NCBI RefSeq assembly: GCF_035975855.1
Contig: NZ_CP109055.1
Location: 2,790,001 to 2,854,000, forward strand
DNA from: Streptomyces sp. NBC_01304
GTDB lineage: Bacteria > Actinomycetota > Actinomycetes > Streptomycetales > Streptomycetaceae
Direction: 5' to 3'
DNA: 64,000 bases
Notes under the pieces: generated by a model
Databases searched by the model: none
What the model saw: the letters and a program-made list of their open reading frames with translations, nothing else
What the model was told of the DNA's origin: nothing
In this document: piece by piece, positions 42,256 through 51,389 of the stretch
How positions within the stretch are numbered: the stretch's first letter is position 1
How the letters are laid out: every line of letters starts with the position of its first letter
Program-made: the position numbers and the translations under genes

Positions 42256-45200
42256 CTAGCGCACGTCGTACGCGCGGACCACGGTCTGGGTGACGGAGTT
42301 GCCGTTCTCATCCGTCAGTTCGGTCTTGAGCCAGACCTGCTTGCCGGAGGCGCCCGCGTGGTTCACGGTCGCCGTCCGCTCCTTGCCGGAGCCGGAAATC
42401 GCGGCCTCGGTCCAGGTCTGCCCCTCGTCGTACGAGTACGACAGCTTGGCCGACTTGATGGCCCCCGGGGCGTACCCGGCGTGGCCCTTGACGGTCAGGC
42501 CGATCTTCAACCCGTCCTTCGCCTCAAGGGTCTTGAGCCCGTCCTCCGGCAACGTGTAGCGCGGGAAGAGTATTCCAAGACCCTGTGAGAACTGGGACTC
42601 GTCGAGCTTGGAGCGGAACTTCCAGATCGTCTGCACGGCGCTGGAGCGCTGCCACACCTTGGCGGGCGAGCCGATCTTCTCGATGCGCTGCTCGAGTTCG
42701 TACGTCGCCTCCTCGGCCGGGACCTCGAAGGCACCGGACGGGTAGCCGCTCTCGCCGATCTGCTCGCCGTCGCGGCGCAGCACCAGGCCGCCGATGTCGC
42801 CGAACGAGCCCGGGATTCCGTCGTGGCCGCCGTCGCTCCACATGGTGCCCTCGAAGCCGATCAGGTTGCCCTGGCGCTCCGCGGCCAGCAGCTCCTTGCC
42901 GGTCTCGTCGTGCGGCACGGACGGGGTGACGACGCCGTCGTACCAGCTCTCGTTGCTCGTCTTGCCGGCCTGGTAGGAGCGCGGCCGGTCCACCATGTAC
43001 TCGCCCCAGGGGAAGCTGGAGGAGAGCTTGTGCTGCCAGGTGGTGGCGCCCGCCGAGTAGTACTCGGTGCGCCTGCCCGGGGACGGGACGGTCTCGATCT
43101 CGCCGATGAACGTACTCATGCCGATCGGCGTGGTGGTGGAGACGAGGTCGAGGAAGTCGGTGCCGACGCCCATCGCGTGGTAGCTCGACTCGACCTTGCC
43201 GAGGCCGCTGTCGCGGACCTTGTACGTCCGGTCGCCGTGGATCGCGCCGTCCTCGGCGAAGAAGAGGTTGTAGACGTACGGGCTCTTCGCCGTGGCCTTC
43301 CAGTTCAGCGTGACCGGGCCGGTGGCGAGCTTGGCGAGAAGGGCCTTGGCCTCGGCGGACTGGACGGCCAGGCCGGGCAGTTCGCCGCCCACGAAGCCCA
43401 TCGACGGGAACCAGCGGCCGGGTGCGTCGCGGTGGGCGAGGACGGCCTTGGCGCCCTCGGCCTTGGCGTTGCGGGCGATCGCGAACAGCGAGGTGCTGTC
43501 GTTCGGGACCTTGACCAGGGCGATCTTGCCCTTGACGCCGGCCGCCTTGAGCTCTTCCGGGGTGCCGGTCTTGGCGTCGACGAGCTCGGCGGAGCCGGTG
43601 CCGTCGAGGTTGGCGGAGCCGGTGGACGCGGTGGTCGGGTGCAGGACCGGGCCGCCCTCGGCCTTCAGCTCGGATATCTGCGGGGCTGCCGCTCGCCAGG
43701 TCGAGCCGAACTCGAACTCGCCGTCACGGGCGTCGCCTTCGATCGAGGCGTAGTAGCCGCGGATCGAGCGCGGGCCCTGGGCGGTGAAGCCGTGACCCGA
43801 CTCGTCCCAGGTGCGGGCGAAGGACAGGGTGGCGCCGCGCGGCTCGCTCGGCTCGTCGGTCTTGATGCTCAGCCGGTGCGCCTTGCGGGCGTCCAGCGTG
43901 ATGGTGGTGTCCTTCTTCAGCTGGACCTGGGGGCGGCCCAGGTAGCTGATGGAGTCGTAGAGGCTCGCGCCCTCGCCCGCGTCGGGGGTGGCGACGAAGC
44001 CGGAGAGGAAGTAGCGGCCGGGACGCAGCTCGTACGAGAGGCTGTTCTCGCCCTCGTTGAAGCGCCGGGAGCCCTTGGCGTCGTCCATGCCGATCACGTC
44101 GAGCGAGGACGGGCCGTCGGCGGGCTTGCCCTGGCGGTCGATGAGCTTGACCCGCAGGGTGACCGTCTCCGGCTGGACGTACAGGGAGAACGGCGTGGAG
44201 ACGTGAACTCCCTTGGCGCCCTTGGCGATTACCCGGCCGGTGATGTCGCCGTACTGGCCGGGCTCCAGGCGGGTGCCCGGGTCCAGCTTCAGCGGCACCT
44301 TGACCGTGGCGCCCGCCGGGACGGTGACCGAGCTCTTGGCGAGGCGGGCGAGCGAGGAGCGGATCGTCGACCCGTCGTGGCCGCGGAACTTCGCCAGGCC
44401 CAGGTCGAGCCGGACCGCCTTGTCGGAGGTGTTGGTGTACGGCACCTCGACGGTGGTGCGGTCGCTGCTGTCCTGCGGCCAGTTGAAGGTGCCGCCCTGC
44501 AGTGCGGGCGCGGAGAGCACCGTCTGGTCGACGGCGCCCTTCACGTCGAGCAGGCCGCCACCGCTCCGGCGGACGTCACCGGGAATGTCCGGGTTCGCGG
44601 AGGAGACGAGCGCGGACTTGAGCTGCTGCGGCGTCCAGTCGGGGTGGCGCTGCTTGAGGATGGCGGCCGCACCGGCGACATGAGGCGTGGCCATCGACGT
44701 ACCGCTCATCGACTGGTACGCGTAGACGCCGCGGCCGCCCGCGTTGGCGGCGGAGATGTCGACACCGGGGGCGGTGATCTCCGGCTTGAGGGTGTGCGTG
44801 GTGGGCGCCGGGCCGCGGCTGGAGAAGTACGCCGTGGCGTTCTCGCGGTCGACGGCGCCGACGGACAGGACGCCGGGGGTGCAGCCGGGCGAGCTGATCG
44901 AGTTGTCGCCGATCCTTTCGCCCAGGTTGCCGGCGGCGACGACGAACAACGTGCCGGAGTTCCGGGCGAATTCCTCGGCCGCGGTGCTCATCGGGTCGTC
45001 GCAGTCCGTGGGCAGGCCGCTGCCGAGGCTCATGGAGACGACGTCGGCCTTGTTGTCGACGGCCCACTGCATGCCGGCGATGATCCAGGAGGTGTCGCCC
45101 TCGCCGGAGTCGTTGAGGACCTTGCCCGCGAGGAGGTCGGCGCCGGGCGCGACGCCCTTCTTCTTGCCGTCGCTGGCCGCGCCGGAGCCGCCCACCGTGG

Positions 45201-46035
45201 AGGTGGTGTGGGTGCCGTGGCCCTGCCGGTCGTCGGTGGTGTCCGAGTCGGTGAAGTTCTTGGACGCGGCGATCCGTCCCTTGAGGTCGGGGTGGTCCGC
45301 GTCGACGCCGGTGTCCAGGACCGCGACCTTGGTGCCCTTGCCGTCGTAGCCGGCGGCCCACGCCTCGGGGGCGTGCACCTGCTTCGTCGACTTGTCGAGG
45401 GTCGACTCGACCTTGGCGTCGAGCCAGAGCTTCTTCACGTCGGATGCGGCGCGGGACTTGGGGCTGGTGAGGTCGGCCCAGAAGTCGGCGGCCTTCTTCT
45501 TGTCGGCCTTGAGGGCCACGCCGTCGATGACGTCGAGGACCAGCTCGCGCTCGGCCCCGCGCAGGGTCGCCGGGATACTTCGGGACACATCCACCGATTT
45601 GTCGTAAGTGGCAATCAGTGGCAGCGACTTGGCGTGCGCGTCGTCGTAGCCCTGGCGCACCAGGCCGGTGACGTTGAACAGCTGCTCGTCGACCTTGCCC
45701 GCGGCGATCGCCTCGACGGCGCCCTCGGGGTAGACGAACAGGTCCTTGCCCGACTGACGGGTGGTCACGATCGGCTGGAAGCCGTCCTCGCGAGGCAGCA
45801 CCGTCGCGGCGCTGCGGCCCGAACTGTCGGTGCCGACAAGGACCTTGTCGCCCGTGACGAGGGTGACGGTGGACTGCTTGCCGCCCTTGCCCTTGGCCGC
45901 CGCGGCCTTGCTGCCGACGATCTGTCTCTTGCCCGGCTGGTCCCCCTGTGGCTGCGCCACGGAGGGCACGGCCGCGGTACAGGCCAGGACGGCGGCGGTC
46001 GCCACCCCCAGGGCACTCCGCGATATGGCGCGCAT
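42256..46035 (-). CDS. Large secreted subtilisin-like serine protease (S8)
   Basis: 1259 aa. Signal peptide: MRAISRSALGVATAAVLACTAAVPSVAQ. An inhibitor-type propeptide follows (to about 215). The S8 catalytic domain has Asp in VAVLDTGVDADHPDL (about 240), His in GHGTHTTSTVGG (about 270) and Ser in SGTSMATPHVAGAA (about 446). After it come Ig-like beta segments, a PA-like insertion (GKIALVKVPNDSTSLFAIARNAKAEGAKAVL, about 850) and further beta domains to the end. It is extracellular and without a sorting signal. The ATG at 46035 has GGGGAG; the frame upstream runs through a palindromic element and is not coding. A TrmB/LuxR regulator is divergent and may control it. Confidence 0.95.
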   Translation of the reverse strand: MRAISRSALGVATAAVLACTAAVPSVAQPQGDQPGKRQIVGSKAAAAKGKGGKQSTVTLVTGDKVLVGTDSSGRSAATVLPREDGFQPIVTTRQSGKDLFVYPEGAVEAIAAGKVDEQLFNVTGLVRQGYDDAHAKSLPLIATYDKSVDVSRSIPATLRGAERELVLDVIDGVALKADKKKAADFWADLTSPKSRAASDVKKLWLDAKVESTLDKSTKQVHAPEAWAAGYDGKGTKVAVLDTGVDADHPDLKGRIAASKNFTDSDTTDDRQGHGTHTTSTVGGSGAASDGKKKGVAPGADLLAGKVLNDSGEGDTSWIIAGMQWAVDNKADVVSMSLGSGLPTDCDDPMSTAAEEFARNSGTLFVVAAGNLGERIGDNSISSPGCTPGVLSVGAVDRENATAYFSSRGPAPTTHTLKPEITAPGVDISAANAGGRGVYAYQSMSGTSMATPHVAGAAAILKQRHPDWTPQQLKSALVSSANPDIPGDVRRSGGGLLDVKGAVDQTVLSAPALQGGTFNWPQDSSDRTTVEVPYTNTSDKAVRLDLGLAKFRGHDGSTIRSSLARLAKSSVTVPAGATVKVPLKLDPGTRLEPGQYGDITGRVIAKGAKGVHVSTPFSLYVQPETVTLRVKLIDRQGKPADGPSSLDVIGMDDAKGSRRFNEGENSLSYELRPGRYFLSGFVATPDAGEGASLYDSISYLGRPQVQLKKDTTITLDARKAHRLSIKTDEPSEPRGATLSFARTWDESGHGFTAQGPRSIRGYYASIEGDARDGEFEFGSTWRAAAPQISELKAEGGPVLHPTTASTGSANLDGTGSAELVDAKTGTPEELKAAGVKGKIALVKVPNDSTSLFAIARNAKAEGAKAVLAHRDAPGRWFPSMGFVGGELPGLAVQSAEAKALLAKLATGPVTLNWKATAKSPYVYNLFFAEDGAIHGDRTYKVRDSGLGKVESSYHAMGVGTDFLDLVSTTTPIGMSTFIGEIETVPSPGRRTEYYSAGATTWQHKLSSSFPWGEYMVDRPRSYQAGKTSNESWYDGVVTPSVPHDETGKELLAAERQGNLIGFEGTMWSDGGHDGIPGSFGDIGGLVLRRDGEQIGESGYPSGAFEVPAEEATYELEQRIEKIGSPAKVWQRSSAVQTIWKFRSKLDESQFSQGLGILFPRYTLPEDGLKTLEAKDGLKIGLTVKGHAGYAPGAIKSAKLSYSYDEGQTWTEAAISGSGKERTATVNHAGASGKQVWLKTELTDENGNSVTQTVVRAYDVR

Positions 46036-46154
46036 CGGTCTCCCCAACTCGAGTCTGCGGTGCGATGACATTGGCAGAGAGGCGGGTGGTGCAGGGATGA
46101 TGTCCTGAGGCGGGTTTGCGCCGGGGCGGTTTTCCGCCACGGTGGGCGTCGCCT

Positions 46155-46360
46155 GGGGCGTGTGCCGGAAGTCCCTCCGTTCGCCCGGAGGGCGGGCCCT
46201 GCGGCGTCTGGTGCGTGCTCTCGGCGTGCCCGGCGGAAGTCCTCGTACTGGATGTACTTGGGCTTCCGCCGGGTGCGGCGAGAGGGGGTCCCCCTGCTCG
46301 AAGAGCTTGGGGGAGCGTGCCAGGCGTGGCGGGGCAGGAGGGACTTCCGGCACACGCCCC
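46155..46360. repeat. 206-bp nested inverted repeat (MITE-like or dispersed element)
   Basis: Outer arms of 24 bases are perfect (46155-46178 and 46337-46360; arm begins GGGGCGTGTGCCGGAAGTCC). Inner 22-base arms (46218-46239 and 46263-46284) carry three mismatches. Between them lies a GGTCCCCC...GGGGGAG hairpin near 46287-46317. It fills most of the gap between the divergent protease and regulator genes. No transposase, and no clear target duplication. Confidence 0.88.
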
Positions 46361-46412
46361 AAGGGGGACGGCAGAGTTCGAGCAGATCGCGCGCGTGGGA
46401 GGGCAGCAGCTG

Positions 46413-47396
46413 ATGCTGGGGGCCATAGGACTGGATGAGGTGCAGGAGACGGCGTACCGGACGCTCGTCTCGCTCGGCGCGGCGGACGTCGGCGACCTCG
46501 CGCACCGGCTCGGCTTCGGCGAGGTCGACGCCGAGCGGGCCCTGCGCCGGCTGGAGAACCACGGGCTCGCCGCCCAGTCGTCGGCCCGGCCCGGACGCTG
46601 GGTCGCGGCGCCGCCCGGGGTCGCCCTGGGCGCGCTGCTCACCCAGCAGCGGCACGAGCTGGAGCAGGCCGAGCTGGCGGCGGCGCTGCTCTCCGAGGAG
46701 TACCGGGCACAGGCCGCCGAGCCCGCGGTGCACGACCTCGTGGAGGTGGTGACCGGGGCCGGGGCGGTCGCCCAGCGCTTCCTGCAGCTGCAGCTGGGCG
46801 CCACGGAGGAGGTGTGCGCGCTGGTCACCGGGCGGCCCGTGGTGGTCGCCGGGAATGACAACGATGCCGAGGTGCAGGCCGCCGGGCGGGGGGTTTCCTA
46901 CCGGGTGGTGGTCGAGCGCGAGGTGCTTTTCCAGCCCACCGGTCTCGTCGACCTCTCGGCCGCGCTCGGCCGGTCGGAGCAGGTTCGGGTGGTCGACCGG
47001 GTGCCGACCAAGCTGGTCATCGCCGACCGGTCGCTTGCGATGGTGCCGCTCACCTCGCGGATGGCGGAGCCTGCGGCGTTGGTGGTGCACGCGAGTGGGT
47101 TGCTGGAGTCTTTGACGGGGCTTTTTGAGGCGGTGTGGCGGGATGCGTTGCCGCTGCGGCTCGGCGAAGGGGGTGTGGGGGTCGAGGAGGTGGCCTCCTC
47201 GGGGCCGGATGGGACTGACCTGGAGATTCTGTCGCTCCTGCTGGCCGGCCTCACTGACGCCAGCGTCGCCAAGCAGCTTGATCTCGGGCTGCGGACTGTG
47301 CAGCGGCGCGTGAAGCGGCTGATGGAGCTCACCGGGGTGACCACGCGGTTGCAGTTGGGGTGGCATGCGTATGAGCGCGGGTGGGTGGCTCGCTGA
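46413..47396 (+). CDS. TrmB-like/LuxR-type helix-turn-helix regulator
   Basis: 327 aa. N-terminal winged helix of TrmB type (about 1-65): IGLDEVQETAYRTLVSLGAADVGDLAHRLGFGEVDAERALRRLENHGL. A middle sensory region follows (ADRSLAMVPLTSR). The C-terminal LuxR-type HTH (about 265-320) reads ILSLLLAGLTDASVAKQLDLGLRTVQRRVKRLMELTGV. Two DNA-binding modules in one chain is characteristic of this Streptomyces group, often next to subtilisin genes. ATG 46413 follows GGGAGGG. Likely target: the divergent protease, itself, or both. Confidence 0.9.
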   Translation: MLGAIGLDEVQETAYRTLVSLGAADVGDLAHRLGFGEVDAERALRRLENHGLAAQSSARPGRWVAAPPGVALGALLTQQRHELEQAELAAALLSEEYRAQAAEPAVHDLVEVVTGAGAVAQRFLQLQLGATEEVCALVTGRPVVVAGNDNDAEVQAAGRGVSYRVVVEREVLFQPTGLVDLSAALGRSEQVRVVDRVPTKLVIADRSLAMVPLTSRMAEPAALVVHASGLLESLTGLFEAVWRDALPLRLGEGGVGVEEVASSGPDGTDLEILSLLLAGLTDASVAKQLDLGLRTVQRRVKRLMELTGVTTRLQLGWHAYERGWVAR

Positions 47397-47407
47397 GGTT
47401 CTTCTTT

Positions 47408-47480
47408 GCCCCTCCCCGCCCCTTCCCGTAAGGCTGCCGCCGGCTTCAAAAGACTGTCCTCAAACGCCGGACGGGCTGAT
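47408..47480. repeat. Dispersed intergenic repeat family A (GGCTGCCGCCGG subtype)
   Basis: CCTCCCCGCCCCTTCCCG, then GTAAGGCTGCCGCCGGC, then GTCCTCAAACGCCGGACGG. It matches, with few changes, the complement of the right half of the 29557-29737 inverted repeat. Located 12 bp past the regulator stop. Confidence 0.88.
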
Positions 47481-47494
47481 GGGACGGGCTGAGT

Positions 47495-47512
47495 GTTGGT
47501 CCTAGGTCCAAC
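47495..47512. promoter_or_regulatory. Candidate operator palindrome before the PPOX gene
   Basis: GTTGGTCCTAGGTCCAAC: arms GTTGG/CCAAC and a central CCTAGG, interrupted by one T on each side. It is 41 bp before the ATG at 47553, a usual place for a MarR/TetR-class site. Confidence 0.45.
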
Positions 47513-47552
47513 ATCCGATGCGCCCAGCCGCACGCACGTGATTCGCTGGGGC

Positions 47553-47930
47553 ATGAGCGAATTCAGTGCGGTCGAGCGGGCCTATCTCAAGGCGCAGCGT
47601 CTGGGGCGGATGGCCACCGTCGACGGCAAGGGGCAGCCCCAGGCCAACCCCGTCGGGTTCTTCCCGCAGGACGACGGGACGATCCTGATCGGCGGCTACG
47701 CCCTGGCCACCACCAAGAAGTGGCGCAACCTGCGGGGCAACCCGAAGGTCGCCCTCGTCGTAGACGACATCGTCAGCTTCAAGCCCTGGCGCGTACGGGG
47801 CGTGGAGATCCGCGGCGAGGCGGAACTCGTGACCGGCCCGCACGAACTGGGCCCGCACTTCAGCGAAGAGCTGATCCGCATTCACCCCGCGAAGATCCAC
47901 AGCTGGGGGCTGGAAGAGCCCACGGGCTGA
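47553..47930 (+). CDS. PPOX-class (F420-type) flavin/deazaflavin oxidoreductase
   Basis: 125 aa split-barrel protein. Features: LKAQRLGRMATVDGKGQPQANPVGF at the start, DGTILIGGYALATTKKWRNLRGNPKVALVVDD in the middle, and WRVRGVEIRGEAELV. The TKKWRNL and NPKVALVVDD blocks match the F420-dependent PPOX subgroup of actinobacteria. The substrate is not predictable. Monocistronic, with a possible operator upstream. Start ATG with GCTGGGG. Confidence 0.88.
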   Translation: MSEFSAVERAYLKAQRLGRMATVDGKGQPQANPVGFFPQDDGTILIGGYALATTKKWRNLRGNPKVALVVDDIVSFKPWRVRGVEIRGEAELVTGPHELGPHFSEELIRIHPAKIHSWGLEEPTG

Positions 47931-47987
47931 GCCCAGGTGCGGTTGGGCCTGCCCCCCCGGTGCAAGGTCCGATAGGCTCGAAGTGTG

Positions 47988-48584
47988 ATGGCCGACCAGC
48001 GCGCCTCGGACCCGTACGCCATCGTCGCCGTGGCCTCCTCCGCCGGGGGCGTCCAAGGACTGATCGCGCTTCTGGGAGCGCTGGGCCCGGAACTCTCGGT
48101 GCCGGTCCTCGTGGTCCAGCACCTCGATCCGAGGCATCGCACGGTGATCGCCGAGGTCCTCTCCCGCCGCACCGAACTGCCGGTGAAGCTCGCGGAGGCC
48201 GACGAGTTCGCCATGCCGGGCACCATCCACATCGCCCCTCCCGACCGGCATCTGCTCATCGGTTCCGACGGGCGTCTGACGCTGACCAGTACGGAACTCG
48301 TCCACTTCGTACGTCCCTCCGCCGACCTGCTCTTCGAGTCGGTGGCCGGCGCCTACGGACCGCGGGCGATCGCCTGCGTACTCACCGGGACCGGCAAGGA
48401 CGGCGCGATGGGGACGGAAGCCGTCAAGTCACGCGGCGGTACCGTCATCGCCCAGGATCCGGCGACGGCGGAGTTCCCGGGGATGCCGCAAGCGGCGGTG
48501 GACACGGGAGCGGTGGATTTCGTGCTACCCCTTGACGAAATCGCCGCGGTCATCCGCGGACTTGTCGAGGTCAAGAGGCAGTGA
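47988..48584 (+). CDS. cheB: CheB-type protein methylesterase, catalytic domain only
   Basis: 198 aa. The CheB triad is visible: Ser18 in ASSAGGVQGL, His45 in VVQHLDPRH and Asp138 in LTGTGKDGAMG. There is no N-terminal receiver domain, so it is not directly phosphorylated. CheB removes methyl esters (or deamidates) from receptors; no chemoreceptor, CheA or CheW gene is nearby and Streptomyces do not swim. It overlaps the CheR gene by one base (TGATG), and the pair looks like the split form of CheB-CheR-PAS sensor fusions known in other bacteria. Confidence 0.9.
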   Translation: MADQRASDPYAIVAVASSAGGVQGLIALLGALGPELSVPVLVVQHLDPRHRTVIAEVLSRRTELPVKLAEADEFAMPGTIHIAPPDRHLLIGSDGRLTLTSTELVHFVRPSADLLFESVAGAYGPRAIACVLTGTGKDGAMGTEAVKSRGGTVIAQDPATAEFPGMPQAAVDTGAVDFVLPLDEIAAVIRGLVEVKRQ

Positions 48585-50449
48585 TGGGTGAACCGCAGGA
48601 CGCTCAGGCCGATGAGGCGCTGGAGGAACTCCTTGTCTTCATCCGGGAGGCACGCGGCTTCGACTTCACGGGATACAAGCGTTCCACCCTGGGGCGGCGC
48701 ATCCACAAACGGATGACCGACGTGGGCGTCACCACCTACGCGGACTATCAGGATCTGCTCGAAGCCGGTGCGGATGAATTCGACGCCCTCTTCAACACGA
48801 TCCTCATCAACGTCACGTCCTTCTTCCGGGATCCGGACGCCTGGACCTTCCTGCAGCGTGAGGTCGTCCCCGAACTGATCGCGGACCTCATGCCCGATCA
48901 GGAGATCAGGGTGTGGAGCGCGGGCTGCTCCAGCGGTGAGGAGGCGTACTCGCTGGCCATCGTGTTCGCGGAGGCGCTGGGCATCGAGGAGTGCCTGCGC
49001 CGCGTCAAGATCTACGCCACGGACGTCGACGAGGAAGCGCTGCGCGAGGCCCGCTCGGGGCTGTACCCGGCGAAGTCGCTGGAACCACTCGCCGCAGAGC
49101 TGCGGGAGAAGTACTTCGAGCAGAACGGCGCCCAGTTCAGCTTCCGCCCCGATCTGAGACGGCGGGTGATCTTCGGACGGCACGACATCACCCGTGACGC
49201 CCCGATCTCCCGGCTCGATCTGCTGATCTGCCGCAACACACTGATGTACTTCAACGTCGAGGCCCAGACGCAGATCGTCGACCGCTTCCACTTCGCACTG
49301 CGCCAGGCCGGTTTCCTCTTCCTCGGCAAGGCCGAGATGCTGCTGAACGACGCGGACCGGTTCGAAGTGGCCGACATGCGGCAGCGGATCTTCCGGCGCA
49401 GCGCGGGCGACGCCGAACTGCCGTACCACCCGGCCCCGTTGAAGATCAGGGCCGCCACGGGCACCGAGCTGCACTCGGTCGCGCGCACCCGTCAGCTGCG
49501 CGATCTGGTCCTCGACGGAGGCCCGACCCCGTCGATCGCCATCGACGGCGACGGCATCGTCGTGGTGATCAACAGCCAGGCGAGGAGCCAGTTCGGTCTG
49601 ACCTCCGCCGACATCGGGCGGCCCTTCCAGGATCTGGAGATCTCCTACCGGCCGGTCGAACTCCGCTCCCTGATCGACCAGTCCATCCACGAGCGCAGGA
49701 CCCTTCGGGTCAACAGGGCCGAACGGCGAGTGGGCGAGGACGTCCAGTACCTCGACATCCTCATCCAGCCACTCGCCGGGCCCAACAGCCTGCACGTCGC
49801 CACCACCATCTCCTTCACCGACGTCACCGTGGCCACCCGACTCAAGGCCGAGGTGAAGCGAGTGCGGGAGGACCTGGAAACCGCGTACGAGGAACTGCAG
49901 TCGACCAACGAAGAGCTGGAAACCACCAACGAAGAACTCCAGTCCAGCATCGAGGAACTGGAGACCACCAACGAAGAACTCCAGTCGACCAACGAAGAGC
50001 TGGAAACCACCAACGAAGAACTCCAGTCCGGCAACGAGGAACTGGAGACCATGAACGACGAGATGCGCATCCGCACCGAGGAGCTGGACGAGGCCAGGGC
50101 ATTCCTGGAGGCCGTTCTGACCAGCATCGCGGCGGGAGTGGTGGTCCTGGACAGCAACCTGAAGGTCAGGAGCTGGAACCGGGGTGCCACCGACCTGTGG
50201 GGGCTGCGTGCGGACGAGGTCGTCGACGAGCATTTCTTCGGGCTCGACTTCGGACTTCCCACCGACGTACTGCAGCCCGTGGTGCAGCAATGCCTGAAGT
50301 CCCGCAAGCGTTCCGGCCCGGTCGCCGTGCAGTCCATGAGCCGTATCGGCCGGCCCATCACCTGTGACGTGTTCTGCTCCCCGTACGACGGGCACAACGG
50401 CGGCGTCGTCCTGATGATGGAAGAAAGCCGAAGCGATAGCCCTGGCTGA
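48584..50449 (+). CDS. cheR: CheR methyltransferase with PAS and coiled-coil sensor regions
   Basis: 621 aa. CheR N-terminal helical domain (about 15-75), then SAM-binding CheR domain (about 85-275) with VWSAGCSSGEEAYSLA and DLLICRNTLMYF. A PAS-like domain (about 305-410) follows, then a long coiled coil (about 415-500) of ELQSTNEELETTNE heptads, then a second PAS domain (about 505-600: GVVVLDSNLKVRSWNRGATDLWGL). No kinase or GGDEF output is attached. I infer a methylation-based sensory unit acting with the preceding CheB and the following ANTAR proteins. GTG 48581 or ATG 48584. Confidence 0.9.
   Translation: MGEPQDAQADEALEELLVFIREARGFDFTGYKRSTLGRRIHKRMTDVGVTTYADYQDLLEAGADEFDALFNTILINVTSFFRDPDAWTFLQREVVPELIADLMPDQEIRVWSAGCSSGEEAYSLAIVFAEALGIEECLRRVKIYATDVDEEALREARSGLYPAKSLEPLAAELREKYFEQNGAQFSFRPDLRRRVIFGRHDITRDAPISRLDLLICRNTLMYFNVEAQTQIVDRFHFALRQAGFLFLGKAEMLLNDADRFEVADMRQRIFRRSAGDAELPYHPAPLKIRAATGTELHSVARTRQLRDLVLDGGPTPSIAIDGDGIVVVINSQARSQFGLTSADIGRPFQDLEISYRPVELRSLIDQSIHERRTLRVNRAERRVGEDVQYLDILIQPLAGPNSLHVATTISFTDVTVATRLKAEVKRVREDLETAYEELQSTNEELETTNEELQSSIEELETTNEELQSTNEELETTNEELQSGNEELETMNDEMRIRTEELDEARAFLEAVLTSIAAGVVVLDSNLKVRSWNRGATDLWGLRADEVVDEHFFGLDFGLPTDVLQPVVQQCLKSRKRSGPVAVQSMSRIGRPITCDVFCSPYDGHNGGVVLMMEESRSDSPG
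49885..50050. repeat. 42-bp tandem repeats encoding coiled-coil heptads
   Basis: About four in-frame copies of a 42-bp unit (GAACTCCAGTCGACCAACGA-type) encoding two heptads each. Near-identity at DNA level shows recent expansion or gene conversion. Confidence 0.85.
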
Positions 50450-50471
50450 CCCCGCCGCGTACGCTCCGAGC

Positions 50472-51332
50472 ATGGACTCGCAGGGGCAGGACGAGGCCCT
50501 CAGCCTGGCCGACATGGCGTGGCGCCGTGCTGCTCAGGCGCTGGAGCGTGCGCAACGGGCCGAGGCGGCCGCCGAGCGCAACGAATTACTGGCGGCCCGG
50601 CCGGACGGCGAGTTCTATGCCCACATCGCGGCGACGCACCGCAGAACTGCCGCGTGCCACCGGTCCTCGGCCCGTCTCCAGGAGGCGTTCGCCCGGCGCA
50701 CGGCGGCATGGGCGCAGGGGCAGGGGCAGGGGGGCCAGCCCCGGTTCATGACCGGTGTCGCCGAGGCGTGCGGCACGGACAGCGCCGCGCTCACCCTGGT
50801 CGACTCCGAGCAGAACCAGCTCGCGGTGGCGGCGTCCGACGAACCCTCCCGGGCCGCACAGGATTTGGAGTACGTACTCGGCGAGGGCCCGTGCCGTGAC
50901 GCGGCCTTCGAACGGCGCCCGATCCACGCGTCGGGGACGGCGATCGGAGCGCGCTGGCCCGGCTACGGAATCGCCCTCGCCTCCCTGGGAGTCACCTCGG
51001 TGATCGCCGTTCCCCTGCAGACGCAGGAGAGTTGCATCGGGGCGCTGGCGGTGTTCGGCCCACGGCCCGGCCGCGGCGGCTCCTCCGGACTGGACGAGGT
51101 GGCCGCCGCACTCACCCGCATCGTGCTGCTCGGCCCCGACGCCGATCCGGAACTCTACGGCGGAACGGACCACCGCGAGACGGTGCAGCAGGCAGTGGGC
51201 ATCCTCTCCGTTCGGATCGGCTGCGCCATCGACGACGCACTGGCACTCATCAAGGCCCGGGCATTCGCGGAGGAAACGTCCACCGAGGTGATCGCCCGCC
51301 GGATCGTGCACGGAGAGCTCAACCTCGGTTAA
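50472..51332 (+). CDS. GAF-ANTAR RNA-binding regulator (first copy)
   Basis: 286 aa. An N-terminal helical region (about 8-75, MAWRRAAQALERAQRAEAAAERNELL) is followed by a GAF domain (about 90-215: SAALTLVDSEQNQLAVAASDE and GYGIALASLGVTSVIAVPLQTQ). The ANTAR domain (about 225-286: ETVQQAVGILSVRIGCAIDDALALIKARAFAEETSTEVIARRIV) is next. ANTAR proteins bind paired hairpins in RNA to prevent termination. It starts 22 bp after the CheR gene, so it is probably in the same operon. The ribosome site is weak. Confidence 0.9.
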   Translation: MDSQGQDEALSLADMAWRRAAQALERAQRAEAAAERNELLAARPDGEFYAHIAATHRRTAACHRSSARLQEAFARRTAAWAQGQGQGGQPRFMTGVAEACGTDSAALTLVDSEQNQLAVAASDEPSRAAQDLEYVLGEGPCRDAAFERRPIHASGTAIGARWPGYGIALASLGVTSVIAVPLQTQESCIGALAVFGPRPGRGGSSGLDEVAAALTRIVLLGPDADPELYGGTDHRETVQQAVGILSVRIGCAIDDALALIKARAFAEETSTEVIARRIVHGELNLG

Positions 51333-51376
51333 GGAGAGCTCAATCTCGGTCAAACGGAGACCTGAACCTAGGTCAA
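51312..51376 (+). repeat. Three 21-bp repeats across the gap between the ANTAR genes
   Basis: Copies at 51312-51332, 51333-51353 and 51356-51376, consensus GGAGAGCTCAACCTCGGTCAA. The first contains the last codons and stop of the upstream gene. In the third, GACCT and AGGTC can pair around a six-base loop. Confidence 0.85.
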
Positions 51377-51389
51377 GGGGAGAAGCCGC

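Noticed and set aside
46155..46360. Insertion sequence remnant
   Set aside because: Terminal arms are perfect, but no transposase fragment and no target duplication is visible, so only a non-coding inverted repeat is claimed.
46036..46362. 109-residue N-terminal extension of the subtilisin
   Set aside because: It would precede the signal peptide and is translated from the palindromic element; the ATG 46035 has GGGGAG and starts directly with a signal peptide.
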